Shown here: positions 20,251 through 29,569 of the stretch, one piece after another
Layout of the letters: every line of letters starts with the position of its first letter
Position numbering within the stretch: the stretch's first letter is position 1
Assembly (NCBI GenBank): GCA_902542595.1
Contig: CACBVE010000004.1
Coordinates: forward strand, 1 to 35,338
Direction: 5' to 3'
DNA length: 35,338 nt
Source of the DNA: an uncultured Prochlorococcus sp.
GTDB taxonomy: Bacteria; Cyanobacteriota; Cyanobacteriia; PCC-6307; Cyanobiaceae
Notes under the pieces: generated by a model
Databases searched by the model: none
Told to the model about the DNA's origin: nothing
Seen by the model: only the letters and a program-made list of their open reading frames with translations
Made by a program: the position numbers and the translations under genes

Positions 20251-21525
20251 TTACTTACTATTCGATAATAGGATTAATCGGAGGCTGTTCAAACACACAT
20301 TTACACTTAGTCTTTGAATTTCTATTCGATTTCGTGTTGAGTTAAATAGTTTTTTTATATTAGTTATATGATTATTCGGTCCTGAAATTGAAATATAGAC
20401 AAGTCCAACCGGTTTATCTTGACTGCCTCCGTTAGGACCAGCTATTCCACTAATTGCTATTGCCCAATCTGCTCCTAATTTCTCTTTTGCATTAATTGCC
20501 ATGGCCTCACAAACTTCTTCAGAGACAGCTCCATATTTTGTAAGCTTTTCTTTAGAAATATTTAATAATGAATTTTTTAGTTCATTACTATAGGAAACAA
20601 TACTACCTTGAAAAACTTGAGATGAGCCTGATATTGAGGTTAGTGATGAAGATAGAAGGCCTCCGGTGCAGGATTCAGCAAAAACAATAGTTTCGTTCCT
20701 CTTGGTTAATTCTTTTATTAAAACGCTAGGAAGAGTATCATTATCCTCTCCAAAAATAAATTTTGAAAAATCTTTTTTTAATTTTTCTTTAATAGGTTTA
20801 ATTATATTTTTTGCTTCTAGGTCGTTCTTTGCTCGCGCGGTGATTCTGAGTTTAACCTCTCCTAAGTTTGCATATGGCGCAACGGTGGGGTTTTTAAGAT
20901 TTAATAGATCATTAATTTTTTCAGCAACGCTTGATTCTCCAATACCCGCAAATTTAAGAGTATTTGAAAAAAAGGAATAATTATCTGAGAATTTGGTTTT
21001 AATGAAATCATACGCCGTCTCTTTCCACATAGTTTTCATTTCACTGGGTACTCCTGGGAAAGTAAGGATAGTAAAATCTTTTACGGGCTCCCAAATCATT
21101 CCTGGGGCAGTTCCTCTAGGGTTATTAATAATTTGAGCATTTTCTGGGAAGAAACATTGTTTCCTTAAGCTAGAGGAATCGTCCAGGAGCTTTGAGTTTG
21201 AAAGTTTTTGTTTAATTTCATCCCATAAGAGCGGTCTTTCAAAAAGAGATACATTAAAAGATTTGGCTATTGCTTCAGTAGTTAAGTCATCTGGGGTGGG
21301 TCCCAATCCACCAGTTGTAATTAGAAGATTACTTCTCTTCGATATTTCTTGAATTACTTTTATTATTCGATCATAATTATCACCGACAGTTGATTGCCTA
21401 AAGTGATGTAAGCCTAATTGGGATAACTGTTCAGAAATCCATTGAGCATTTGTATTGATAATATTTCCTAAGAGTAGCTCTGTTCCAATAGAAAGAATTT
21501 CAACTCCCTTGGAGTTAGGACTCAT
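20251..21525 (-). CDS. cinA: CinA-family competence/damage-inducible protein
   Basis: 424 aa; N-terminal MoCF domain ([34 protein letters not shown]) and C-terminal amidase domain ([24 protein letters not shown]). Confidence 0.95.
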   Translation of the reverse strand: MSPNSKGVEILSIGTELLLGNIINTNAQWISEQLSQLGLHHFRQSTVGDNYDRIIKVIQEISKRSNLLITTGGLGPTPDDLTTEAIAKSFNVSLFERPLLWDEIKQKLSNSKLLDDSSSLRKQCFFPENAQIINNPRGTAPGMIWEPVKDFTILTFPGVPSEMKTMWKETAYDFIKTKFSDNYSFFSNTLKFAGIGESSVAEKINDLLNLKNPTVAPYANLGEVKLRITARAKNDLEAKNIIKPIKEKLKKDFSKFIFGEDNDTLPSVLIKELTKRNETIVFAESCTGGLLSSSLTSISGSSQVFQGSIVSYSNELKNSLLNISKEKLTKYGAVSEEVCEAMAINAKEKLGADWAIAISGIAGPNGGSQDKPVGLVYISISGPNNHITNIKKLFNSTRNRIEIQRLSVNVCLNSLRLILLSNSK

Positions 21526-22793
21526 TTAATTGATGCTTCAAGTTTGCCTTCATAAAGAGGAAAACGATTACATAAGGTTAATACTCTTTCTTTACATTGA
21601 CTTTCAATCAGTGAATCGTCTGGGTTAAGTAATCTATCAGCAATTATTTCGCCAACTTCAGCAAAAGCATCCTCATTAAAGCCTCTAGTAGTTAAAGCAG
21701 CAGTTCCCAACCTTAGTCCGCTGGTTACAAAAGGTGATTCAGGGTCAAATGGAACAGTATTTTTATTTGCAGTGATATTTACTTCACTTACAAGTAAGTC
21801 AGCAATCTTACCAGTCATATTGATACTTCTTAAATCAAGTAAAACAATATGGTTATCAGTGCCTCCACTGACGATATTGATACCTCTATTTATTAAAGTT
21901 GAAGCTAGAACTTTTGCATTTTTAATTACTTGTTGGGAATAATTAACGAAATCTGGCTGCAAGGCTTCTCCAAATGCAACTGCTTTAGCTGCAATTATAT
22001 GTTCGAGGGGCCCACCCTGAGTTCCAGGGAAAACAGATTTATCAAATTTCTTTCCAAATTCTGCATCTTTACACAAGATAAGCCCCCCTCTAGGTCCTCT
22101 TAATGTTTTATGAGTAGTTGTGGTTACTACATCACAATAAGGTATTGGATTTGGGTGAAGTTTACTTGCTACAAGACCGGCAATATGTGCAATATCAGCC
22201 ATTAAGAATGCACCAACTTCATCTGCAATATTTCTAAATGACTCAAAATCGATTTTTCTTGGATAAGCAGAATATCCACAGATGATTAATTTTGGTTTTG
22301 TTTCAAGTGCTATTTCTCTTATTTCATCAAAATTTAATTCACTAGTTTCTTTATTTACACCATAGTGAACTGCATTGAACCATTTACCACTCATATTTAC
22401 TGGAGACCCATGAGTTAGGTGTCCACCATGAGATAAATCCATCCCCATGATTGTGTCGCCAGGTTTAAGTAGACTTAGGAAAACAGCAGCATTTGCCTGA
22501 GCTCCACTATGAGGTTGAACATTAGCCCAATTTGCATTAAATAATTTTTTCGCTCTCTGAATAGCTAATTCTTCGATTTCATCAACAAATTCACATCCCC
22601 CGTAATATCTTTTTTGGGGTAATCCTTCGGCATATTTATTTGTAAGGACTGAACCTTGCGCCTGCATAACGGCAATTGATGCGAAATTTTCGCTTGCGAT
22701 TAACTCAAGATGAGTTTCCTGCCTATTTTTTTCAGAGTTAATAAAATTTAATATTACTGGATCACTTTCTTTAAGGTTTTGAAGAATATTCAT
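21522..22793 (-). CDS. glyA: Serine hydroxymethyltransferase
   Basis: 423 aa; [47 protein letters not shown] (PLP Lys). Confidence 0.98.
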   Translation of the reverse strand: MNILQNLKESDPVILNFINSEKNRQETHLELIASENFASIAVMQAQGSVLTNKYAEGLPQKRYYGGCEFVDEIEELAIQRAKKLFNANWANVQPHSGAQANAAVFLSLLKPGDTIMGMDLSHGGHLTHGSPVNMSGKWFNAVHYGVNKETSELNFDEIREIALETKPKLIICGYSAYPRKIDFESFRNIADEVGAFLMADIAHIAGLVASKLHPNPIPYCDVVTTTTHKTLRGPRGGLILCKDAEFGKKFDKSVFPGTQGGPLEHIIAAKAVAFGEALQPDFVNYSQQVIKNAKVLASTLINRGINIVSGGTDNHIVLLDLRSINMTGKIADLLVSEVNITANKNTVPFDPESPFVTSGLRLGTAALTTRGFNEDAFAEVGEIIADRLLNPDDSLIESQCKERVLTLCNRFPLYEGKLEASIK

Positions 22794-22869
22794 TGAATTA
22801 GATAAGTAATATCCCTAATATAGACGATATTTTTTAGAAAAATATAAAAAGAATATTTCATAATTTAAA

Positions 22870-22943
22870 CGCGCCTGGAGAGATTCGAACTCCCGACACC
22901 CTGATCCGTAGTCAGGTGCTCTAATCCACTGAGCTACAGGCGC
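22870..22943 (-). tRNA. tRNA-Arg (anticodon ACG)
   Basis: Reverse complement GCGCCTGTAGCTCAGTGGATTAGAGCACCTGACTACGGATCAGG...GGTTCGAATCTCTCCAGGCGC-type cloverleaf; anticodon ACG. Confidence 0.95.
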
Positions 22944-23028
22944 ATAATTTGTAATATCTCTGTTTCAGGGTCTCTTAGTCAACTAGATTTTAGGTAAAAT
23001 ATCTATTATTAACAATCTAATTATTAAT

Positions 23029-23280
23029 ATGCCTATTAAATGGTACGGAAATGGAGATTTAGAAGATCCCACATACAAGCATTTTTCTCGAATAGTAAAT
23101 TTTGTGATTCACTGTATGATATTCACTGCGGTTGTAAGTGGTACTTGGCTTTTAAAAGAAATTAAATATGAAATAGCTTTTTTTAACAATTTTGCAATTT
23201 TATGGTCAACTCTTTTAGCAACCCACTTAATTTTTGTAATTATAAAAAAACCTAAAGATTCAGAAATCCAATCAAATTAA
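23029..23280 (+). CDS. Small two-TM hypothetical protein
   Basis: 83 aa; ATG start, two hydrophobic helices (IVNFVIHCMIFTAVVSGTWLL, FAILWSTLLATHLIFVII); co-oriented with the next gene. Confidence 0.7.
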   Translation: MPIKWYGNGDLEDPTYKHFSRIVNFVIHCMIFTAVVSGTWLLKEIKYEIAFFNNFAILWSTLLATHLIFVIIKKPKDSEIQSN

Positions 23281-23294
23281 ATCTATTTTTATTT

Positions 23295-23582
23295 ATGGAA
23301 TCTCAGATACAAATAAGTGACCTAGAAAATATTATTTCAGAAAAGATTTTTATAAAAATAGAAAAATGGAATTTATATCTTGGAGATGCTGGCTTAGCTA
23401 GAAATCTTGCTATTGAATGTATCAGCAATAAAGATCAAGGCGCATCAGAGGCTGCAAAAATAAGTTTGAAAGCAATTTATGTAAAAGTAGGAGATGGAGT
23501 TAAAAATATTCCACTTATTAATTTAGTAACTTCCTCACAAATTTTTGAATTAGAAGAGATTTTGGAAAGTTTTTTTAACTAG
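23295..23582 (+). CDS. DUF3181-like cyanobacterial conserved protein
   Basis: 95 aa; IEKWNLYLGDAGLARNLAIECISNKDQGASEAAKISLKAIYVKVGDG; family from recall. Confidence 0.75.
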   Translation: MESQIQISDLENIISEKIFIKIEKWNLYLGDAGLARNLAIECISNKDQGASEAAKISLKAIYVKVGDGVKNIPLINLVTSSQIFELEEILESFFN

Positions 23583-25161
23583 AACTTTTTTGATGAATTT
23601 TGAATTTATTTACTTTCAAACATTTTGTAAGTAAATAATAAATTACAAAAAAAGCTAGAGATTCAAATATTAATAATAAAAATTCTCCGAAATTTGAATT
23701 TAAGGTATTCCTAGTTTTAAAAAAATTAAAACAAAATGTACTGTCTAGAAATGATGCTAAAAACATTAGTGTTATTTTCCTAAATAAATCCAAGTTAGGC
23801 AAATTAATACCTTCATTGGGAAGATTGAAAGAAAGCAAAATAGAAACTATAAAGTTGACTATTACTGAAGATAAAATTATTCCTACAACTCCAAAATTAT
23901 ATGGTGAAATATTTCCAAAATTCTTAATTGGTGCACCAATTAAAAACCAATCAAAAAAAACATTAAATATTATCCCTGCGAATGACAACTTAAAAGGGAA
24001 TTTTGTTTTTTCTATTGAATAGTAAGTTCTTACTAACAAATCTCTATAGAGATAAAAAGGTATTCCAACCGCATAAGCAATTAGTATATTCTTTACCTTT
24101 AATGCCGCTAAATAATCAAAAGCTCCTCTTTGAAAAACTAACTCTACAATTTGGTTATTAAATGTTATGAAAAATCCACTTAAAAATATAGTTGTCAAAA
24201 AACAATACTCTATTCCAATGATTAATTTTTTTTCGATTCCCCTAGTGTTTTCTTGACTTCTCAATTTAGAAAACTTTGGAAGTAATGGCAATATTAAAGA
24301 GTTGGATAATATTCCTAATGGGGCTTGTATAAGAAAATTTCCGTATGCTAGTCCCGACGCTGCTCCCTGAAAACTGGAAGCAAAAAACATATCAATGAAA
24401 ACATTTATTTGACTCAGACCTGATGAGATACATGCAGGAATAATTAGTTTAAAAATCCTTCTCTGTTCATCTTTAAATTTTTGGAAGTTTGATTCTAATC
24501 TCAAGAGGCCGATTTTATTTATTTCCCAAATTTGAACAACAAACTGAATTAAAGTTCCAGTCAAAGTTGCAAAAGCTAGTAATCCTGTATAAGTGAGAGA
24601 ATTTGAGGATGAATTTTCTTGGTTTAAAATCCAACCAAATAAAATAAAAACTATAGTAGTTAAGCTTGTTATTGCTGGACTTATACTTGATAAAAAAAAT
24701 TTTTTTTGGGAATTTAGGGCGCCAAAGCTTAAACCTATGAAACCAGATAATGGGATACAAGGTGTAAGAATTCTTAATTGGAAAGTGGCAATAGATTTAG
24801 CTTCGTAACTTAAATTTGGGGCAAATAATTCGATAAATAAGCTTGAATTTAAGTAAATCAGTATAGCTAAACCGATTAACAGTAATGAAAGTTTTATGCT
24901 TACTTGAGTTAGAACAATCCCTCCATTTTTTTTGTTAAGAGGAGTTAAAACGGCAACTACTGCATTATGTAAAGGACCATTAATTCCTCCAATAATTATG
25001 AGCAAAAAACCTGGAATTATATATGCATAATTAAATGCGTCGTATGTTATCCCGACCCCAAAAGCAGCAGCTATAAATACTTGTCTTAAACATCCAGCTA
25101 ATTTACTAAGACTAGTACCAAATGAAATTGAAAAAACATTATTTTTTAAAAATGAATGCAT
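23575..25161 (-). CDS. murJ: Lipid II flippase MurJ (MviN)
   Basis: 528 aa multi-TM; SFGTSLSKLAGCLRQVFIAAAFGVG..., PACISSGLSQINVFIDMFFAS, VELVFQRGAFD. Confidence 0.93.
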   Translation of the reverse strand: MHSFLKNNVFSISFGTSLSKLAGCLRQVFIAAAFGVGITYDAFNYAYIIPGFLLIIIGGINGPLHNAVVAVLTPLNKKNGGIVLTQVSIKLSLLLIGLAILIYLNSSLFIELFAPNLSYEAKSIATFQLRILTPCIPLSGFIGLSFGALNSQKKFFLSSISPAITSLTTIVFILFGWILNQENSSSNSLTYTGLLAFATLTGTLIQFVVQIWEINKIGLLRLESNFQKFKDEQRRIFKLIIPACISSGLSQINVFIDMFFASSFQGAASGLAYGNFLIQAPLGILSNSLILPLLPKFSKLRSQENTRGIEKKLIIGIEYCFLTTIFLSGFFITFNNQIVELVFQRGAFDYLAALKVKNILIAYAVGIPFYLYRDLLVRTYYSIEKTKFPFKLSFAGIIFNVFFDWFLIGAPIKNFGNISPYNFGVVGIILSSVIVNFIVSILLSFNLPNEGINLPNLDLFRKITLMFLASFLDSTFCFNFFKTRNTLNSNFGEFLLLIFESLAFFVIYYLLTKCLKVNKFKIHQKSSS

Positions 25162-25234
25162 TTGGATTTATCTAAGATTTTTTTCAAGAAGATTAAGTTT
25201 CAATTATATTTGATTTTTAACTAACGACATATTT

Positions 25235-25975
25235 ATGAATGATCGGATAATTGAATTTGATCCATTAATTGAAGGTGTTTTAATTAAGAGGTATAAAAGG
25301 TTTCTTGCAGATATTAAATTAAAGAGTGGCAAGGTAGTAACCGCTCATTGTGCTAATACAGGTCCAATGAAGGGACTTTTGGCCGAGGGAGCAAAAGTAA
25401 GATTAAGTGTTTCCAACTCTCCAAAAAGAAAATTACCTTTTACTTGGGAACAGGTATGTGTTTTAGATAAATACAACGAGGAGGTCTGGGTTGGAATAAA
25501 TACACTATTTGCAAATAAGTTGATCAAAAAGGTAATTGAGAAAAACTTGCTAAAAGAAATAATCGGAGAGATAGAGACAATTACATCTGAAGTTTCATAT
25601 GGAAAAGATAAAAGAAGCAGAATTGACTTTTTTTTAACCCCAAAATCTTCAAATCCTGATAATCGTAACATTTACATAGAGGTAAAAAATACTACTTGGA
25701 TGCTAAATAATATTGCTCTATTCCCAGATACAGTAACGAAAAGAGGACAAAAACACCTAATAGAATTAAAAGAATTAATTCCTAAAAGTAGAAGTGTTTT
25801 AGTGCCTTGTATTACCAGAAAAGATGCTGAATTTTTTGCCCCAGGATATGATGCAGATCCCTTGTATGGCAGGCTTTTTAGCGAATCTTCTAGTGCAGGT
25901 ATGTTAACAATCCCCTGTTCTTTTGTATTTGATAAAGATCACGTATCATGGAATGGAATTAAACCTTTGAAATGA
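25235..25975 (+). CDS. sfsA: Sugar fermentation stimulation protein homolog
   Basis: 246 aa; [64 protein letters not shown]. Confidence 0.93.
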   Translation: MNDRIIEFDPLIEGVLIKRYKRFLADIKLKSGKVVTAHCANTGPMKGLLAEGAKVRLSVSNSPKRKLPFTWEQVCVLDKYNEEVWVGINTLFANKLIKKVIEKNLLKEIIGEIETITSEVSYGKDKRSRIDFFLTPKSSNPDNRNIYIEVKNTTWMLNNIALFPDTVTKRGQKHLIELKELIPKSRSVLVPCITRKDAEFFAPGYDADPLYGRLFSESSSAGMLTIPCSFVFDKDHVSWNGIKPLK

Positions 25976-26059
25976 GTAAAAAAATTGATATTTTGAAATC
26001 CTTTAAAAAATAATTTTTTAAATTTACCAAATATTTTTTAAGATGCAACTATAAAAATG

Positions 26060-26102
26060 GTATCAACAACTACTAGACACTGATAAGTTTTTTGAATAAA
26101 TT
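26060..26102 (+). promoter_or_regulatory. NtcA-activated promoter of amt1
   Basis: Perfect GTA-TCAACAAC-TAC at 26060-26073, 23-nt spacer, -10 TAAATT (TAN3T) at 26097-26102, upstream of amt1 ATG at 26157. Confidence 0.8.
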
Positions 26103-26115
26103 TAAATTTGAAAGG

Positions 26116-26137
26116 AAACAGCACAAACTGTTTTTTT
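26116..26137 (+). terminator. Terminator/attenuator-like hairpin in the amt1 leader
   Basis: AAACAG-CACAAA-CTGTTT followed by TTTT; short weak stem, so attenuator function is inference. Confidence 0.4.
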
Positions 26138-26156
26138 GCAGATCTAATTTTTTTTT

Positions 26157-27617
26157 ATGACCACTGCTTTGCAAACGCCTCAAAGGCGCTCTAGGTCCAG
26201 ACTTCAAGATGCAAGTCTTGTTAATGGACCTATGCTCCTTTTGAGGAGTATTCGAGGATTTAGTTCAAACCGCTCTATGTTGTGGCTTGCAACTGTTCCT
26301 TTAGCTCTGTTTGGTTTAGGTATTTTTAATCTTTCAGCTCATGCTGCTGATTTACCTGAGTTGAATGCAGCTTTTCTTGCTAACAATTTATGGCTTTTGA
26401 TCGCTACTATCCTAGTGATCTTTATGAACGCCGGCTTCGCTATGGTTGAAGCAGGTATGTGCCGTTCTAAGAACGCAGTCAACATCCTTGCTAAAAACCT
26501 ATTCGTATTCGCTTTAGCTGTAACTTCTTATTGGTTTATCGGCTATTCATTAATGTACGGAGGAAGTGTTGCTGACGGATGGCTCTATTTTGGAGGCTTA
26601 TTTTTTGATCCAACAGTTACTGCAGATATGGTAACTGACGCTGGATTAGTCCCAACTGTTGATTTCTTGTTCCAGTCTGCGTTCGCAGGAACTGCAGCAA
26701 CTATCGTTTCTGGTCTTGTTGCTGAAAGAGTTAAATTTGGAGAATTTGTTGTTTTTGCGATTGTATTAACTGCATTTATTTATCCAATTGCTGGTAGCTG
26801 GAAATGGAATGGCGGTTGGCTTGATTCTTTAGGTTTTGTTGATTTTGCTGGTTCTTCAATTGTTCACTCAGTTGGAGCATGGGCAGGTCTTGTAGGAGCT
26901 ATGCTTCTTGGGCCTAGAATTGGCAAATACTCTGATGGAAAACCACAGGCTATGCCAGGTCACAATATGGCTATAGCTACTTTAGGTGCATTAGTCCTAT
27001 GGATAGGTTGGTATGGATTTAACCCCGGTTCTCAACTTGCTATGGACCAATGGGTTCCATATGTTGCTGTAACTACTACTTTGGCAGCAGCAGCTGGTGC
27101 TATTGGAGCAACTATTGTTTCAACATTAACTTCTGGTAAGCCTGATCTTACAATGATTATTAACGGAATCCTTGCTGGTTTGGTTAGTATCACCGCTGGT
27201 TGTGGTGATATGACTCTTGCTGGAGCCTGGTTTGCAGGACTAGTAGGTGGAATTATCGTTGTATTTTCTGTTGCAGCACTTGATGCTGCTGAGATCGACG
27301 ATCCTGTAGGTGCATTCTCTGTTCACGGAGTTTGTGGTGTATGGGGGACTGTGGTGATCGGCCTTTGGGGTACAGCTGTACAAGGAGATGGAGCAGGTAT
27401 GGGATTGTTCAATGGTGGAGGTATTAATCTTCTTCTAGTTCAAGCTCTTGGTGCCGCAGCTTATGCTATTTGGACACTAGTTACTTGCTGGATTGCCTGG
27501 TCTGTAATTGGAGGATTATTTGGAGGAATCCGAGTATCTGAAGAGGAAGAGACACAAGGTCTAGATATTGGAGAGCATGGAATGGAAGCATATCCAGACT
27601 TTGCATCTGCTAAATAA
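26157..27617 (+). CDS. amt1: Ammonium transporter
   Basis: 486 aa; NNLWLLIATILVIFMNAGFAMVEAGMCRSKNAVNILAKNL, FQSAFAGTAATIVSG, GCGDMTLAGAWFAGLVGGI. Confidence 0.97.
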   Translation: MTTALQTPQRRSRSRLQDASLVNGPMLLLRSIRGFSSNRSMLWLATVPLALFGLGIFNLSAHAADLPELNAAFLANNLWLLIATILVIFMNAGFAMVEAGMCRSKNAVNILAKNLFVFALAVTSYWFIGYSLMYGGSVADGWLYFGGLFFDPTVTADMVTDAGLVPTVDFLFQSAFAGTAATIVSGLVAERVKFGEFVVFAIVLTAFIYPIAGSWKWNGGWLDSLGFVDFAGSSIVHSVGAWAGLVGAMLLGPRIGKYSDGKPQAMPGHNMAIATLGALVLWIGWYGFNPGSQLAMDQWVPYVAVTTTLAAAAGAIGATIVSTLTSGKPDLTMIINGILAGLVSITAGCGDMTLAGAWFAGLVGGIIVVFSVAALDAAEIDDPVGAFSVHGVCGVWGTVVIGLWGTAVQGDGAGMGLFNGGGINLLLVQALGAAAYAIWTLVTCWIAWSVIGGLFGGIRVSEEEETQGLDIGEHGMEAYPDFASAK

Positions 27618-27636
27618 TCTAACTTAAAGTTGATTG

Positions 27637-27671
27637 AGAAACCTGACGTATGTCAGGTTTCTTTTTTTTTT
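27637..27671 (+). terminator. Rho-independent terminator after amt1
   Basis: AGAAACCTGAC-GTAT-GTCAGGTTTCT (11-bp perfect stem) followed by a 9-10 T tract. Confidence 0.95.
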
Positions 27672-27706
27672 ACAAAAAATTATTTAAAATGTTGTAATAT
27701 CAGAAG

Positions 27707-28903
27707 ATGGATACTCAAGCTTTTAGAAGATCTCTTCACCATTCTGATAGATATAACAGAAGGGGTTTCGATTCTCCAACAAAAAGAGCTCAAGCGTTAG
27801 AAGAAGCTTACCAAAGTGATTTGATAAGTTCTATCAGGGATAATGGTTTTTCTTACACTAAAGGCAGACTTAATATTAAGTTGGCTCAAGCCTTTGGTTT
27901 CTGTTGGGGAGTTGAAAGAGCTGTAGCAATGGCTTATGAGACTAGGAGACATTACCCTAATGAAAATATTTGGATAACAAATGAAATAATCCATAATCCC
28001 TCAGTTAATGATCATTTAAGAAAAATGAATGTAAAATTCATTTCGGCTAAAAATGGAATCAAAGATTTTTCTTTAGTTTCTAATGGTGATGTAGTTATAT
28101 TGCCTGCTTTCGGAGCGACTGTACAAGAAATGAAACTCCTTCATGAGAAAGGATGTCATATTATCGATACTACTTGTCCATGGGTTTCTAAGGTTTGGCA
28201 TACTGTTGAGAAACATAAAAAGCATATTTTCACATCTATAATTCACGGAAAATTTAAGCATGAAGAGACTCTTGCGACCAGCTCATTTGCAGGAAAGTAT
28301 TTAGTAGTACTTGATCTAGAAGAGGCAAACTATGTATCTGAATATATTCATGGGAGAGGAAACAGAAATGAGTTTATGAACAAATTTGCTAAAGCTTGTT
28401 CCGATGGATTTGATCCTGATAAAGATTTAGATCGAGTCGGAGTTGCTAACCAGACAACTATGCTTAAAAGCGAGACCGAGGAAATTGGAAAAGTTTTTGA
28501 AAGGACAATGTTAAAAAAATTTGGACCTGAAAACTTAAATAGTCACTTTTTAGCGTTCAATACAATCTGTGATGCTACTGAAGAAAGACAAGATGCAATG
28601 TTTTCTTTAGTAGATGAAGATCTTGATATCCTTGTCGTTATAGGAGGCTTCAATTCTTCTAATACTACTCATTTACAAGAAATAGCAATAACTAAGAATA
28701 TCTCTTCTTTTCATATAGATACTCCTGAGAGGATATCAGTTGAAGAAAACTCAATACTACATAAACCACTAGGGTCAGATTTAGAACTTAAAAATAACTT
28801 TTTACCTAGTGGAAATATTAATGTTGGGATCACCTCTGGTGCATCTACTCCTGATAGAGTCGTTGCTGATGTTATTGAAAAGTTAATTGATATAGCTTCG
28901 TAA
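27707..28903 (+). CDS. ispH: 4-hydroxy-3-methylbut-2-enyl diphosphate reductase
   Basis: 398 aa; [58 protein letters not shown]. Confidence 0.97.
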   Translation: MDTQAFRRSLHHSDRYNRRGFDSPTKRAQALEEAYQSDLISSIRDNGFSYTKGRLNIKLAQAFGFCWGVERAVAMAYETRRHYPNENIWITNEIIHNPSVNDHLRKMNVKFISAKNGIKDFSLVSNGDVVILPAFGATVQEMKLLHEKGCHIIDTTCPWVSKVWHTVEKHKKHIFTSIIHGKFKHEETLATSSFAGKYLVVLDLEEANYVSEYIHGRGNRNEFMNKFAKACSDGFDPDKDLDRVGVANQTTMLKSETEEIGKVFERTMLKKFGPENLNSHFLAFNTICDATEERQDAMFSLVDEDLDILVVIGGFNSSNTTHLQEIAITKNISSFHIDTPERISVEENSILHKPLGSDLELKNNFLPSGNINVGITSGASTPDRVVADVIEKLIDIAS

Positions 28904-29007
28904 AACTGAAAAATAACTTATAACTTTGCTTAAATTTTTTAATTTATTAGTTAGATCATTCCAAAAGATCTACTTTATTAACTAGAATACTAAAAAAATT
29001 ATGAAGT

Positions 29008-29568
29008 ATGGAAGACAAATCACAAACTAATCAGGTGCAAACAGCAAGTATGAATAGAACTAAAGCTCCCCAAAAAGTTGAAGTTGTAGTTGCTAATTCA
29101 GCTTCAAGTTCAGAAGTTAATATCCTTGGTGAACTATCGATTTTTGTTCTAAGAATAGGTTTTTGTGCTTTGATGATTCATCACGGTCTAGAGAAACTTC
29201 AGGATCCTCAGGGTTTTGCTGAATTTGTAGTTGGTAAATACTTCCCATTTTTGCCAGGTGATCCTGTTATTTGGACTTTTGGAGCAGCAATTACTCAATT
29301 GGTTTGCCCAGTAGGATTGGCTTTAGGGATTTTTGCAAGGCTTTCTTCTCTTGGTCTATTCTCCACCATGGCATTTGCTGTTTATTTTCATCTCCTTGAT
29401 ACTGGACTAGAAGGTTTTCCTCTTGCAGTAGTTGAAGGACATAATTATGCTTTCGAATTGTCGTTTATATATGGGGCTATTTCTCTCTACTTTCTATGTG
29501 CAGGTCCAGGCAGGCTATCTTTATTTAGAAAAACTAACAAGATTACATATTATCCAAAATCAACATAA
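29008..29568 (+). CDS. DoxX-family membrane protein
   Basis: 186 aa; FVLRIGFCALMIHHGLEKLQDPQGFAEFVVGKYFP and a four-TM layout. Confidence 0.85.
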   Translation: MEDKSQTNQVQTASMNRTKAPQKVEVVVANSASSSEVNILGELSIFVLRIGFCALMIHHGLEKLQDPQGFAEFVVGKYFPFLPGDPVIWTFGAAITQLVCPVGLALGIFARLSSLGLFSTMAFAVYFHLLDTGLEGFPLAVVEGHNYAFELSFIYGAISLYFLCAGPGRLSLFRKTNKITYYPKST

Positions 29569-29569
29569 C

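Noticed and set aside
24515-24808. ORFs 24515..24760 (-), 24593..24808 (+) and 23816..24022 (+) within murJ
   Set aside because: Out-of-frame or antisense to murJ; no independent support.
25345-25671. Minus-strand ORF over sfsA, and similar antisense ORFs in cinA, purH, ispH, the kinase and tgt
   Set aside because: All are antisense to recognisable conserved genes and lack their own leaders or family features.
26002-26022. AT-only palindrome TTTAAAAAATAATTTTTTAAA after sfsA
   Set aside because: Perfect 9-bp arms but entirely A/T in an AT-rich gap; weak structure and likely chance, at most a poor terminator.
26041-26157. Glutamine riboswitch or full Yfr2-type ncRNA upstream of amt1
   Set aside because: The leader is too short and I see only one GGAAACA-like motif and no glnA-type riboswitch core.
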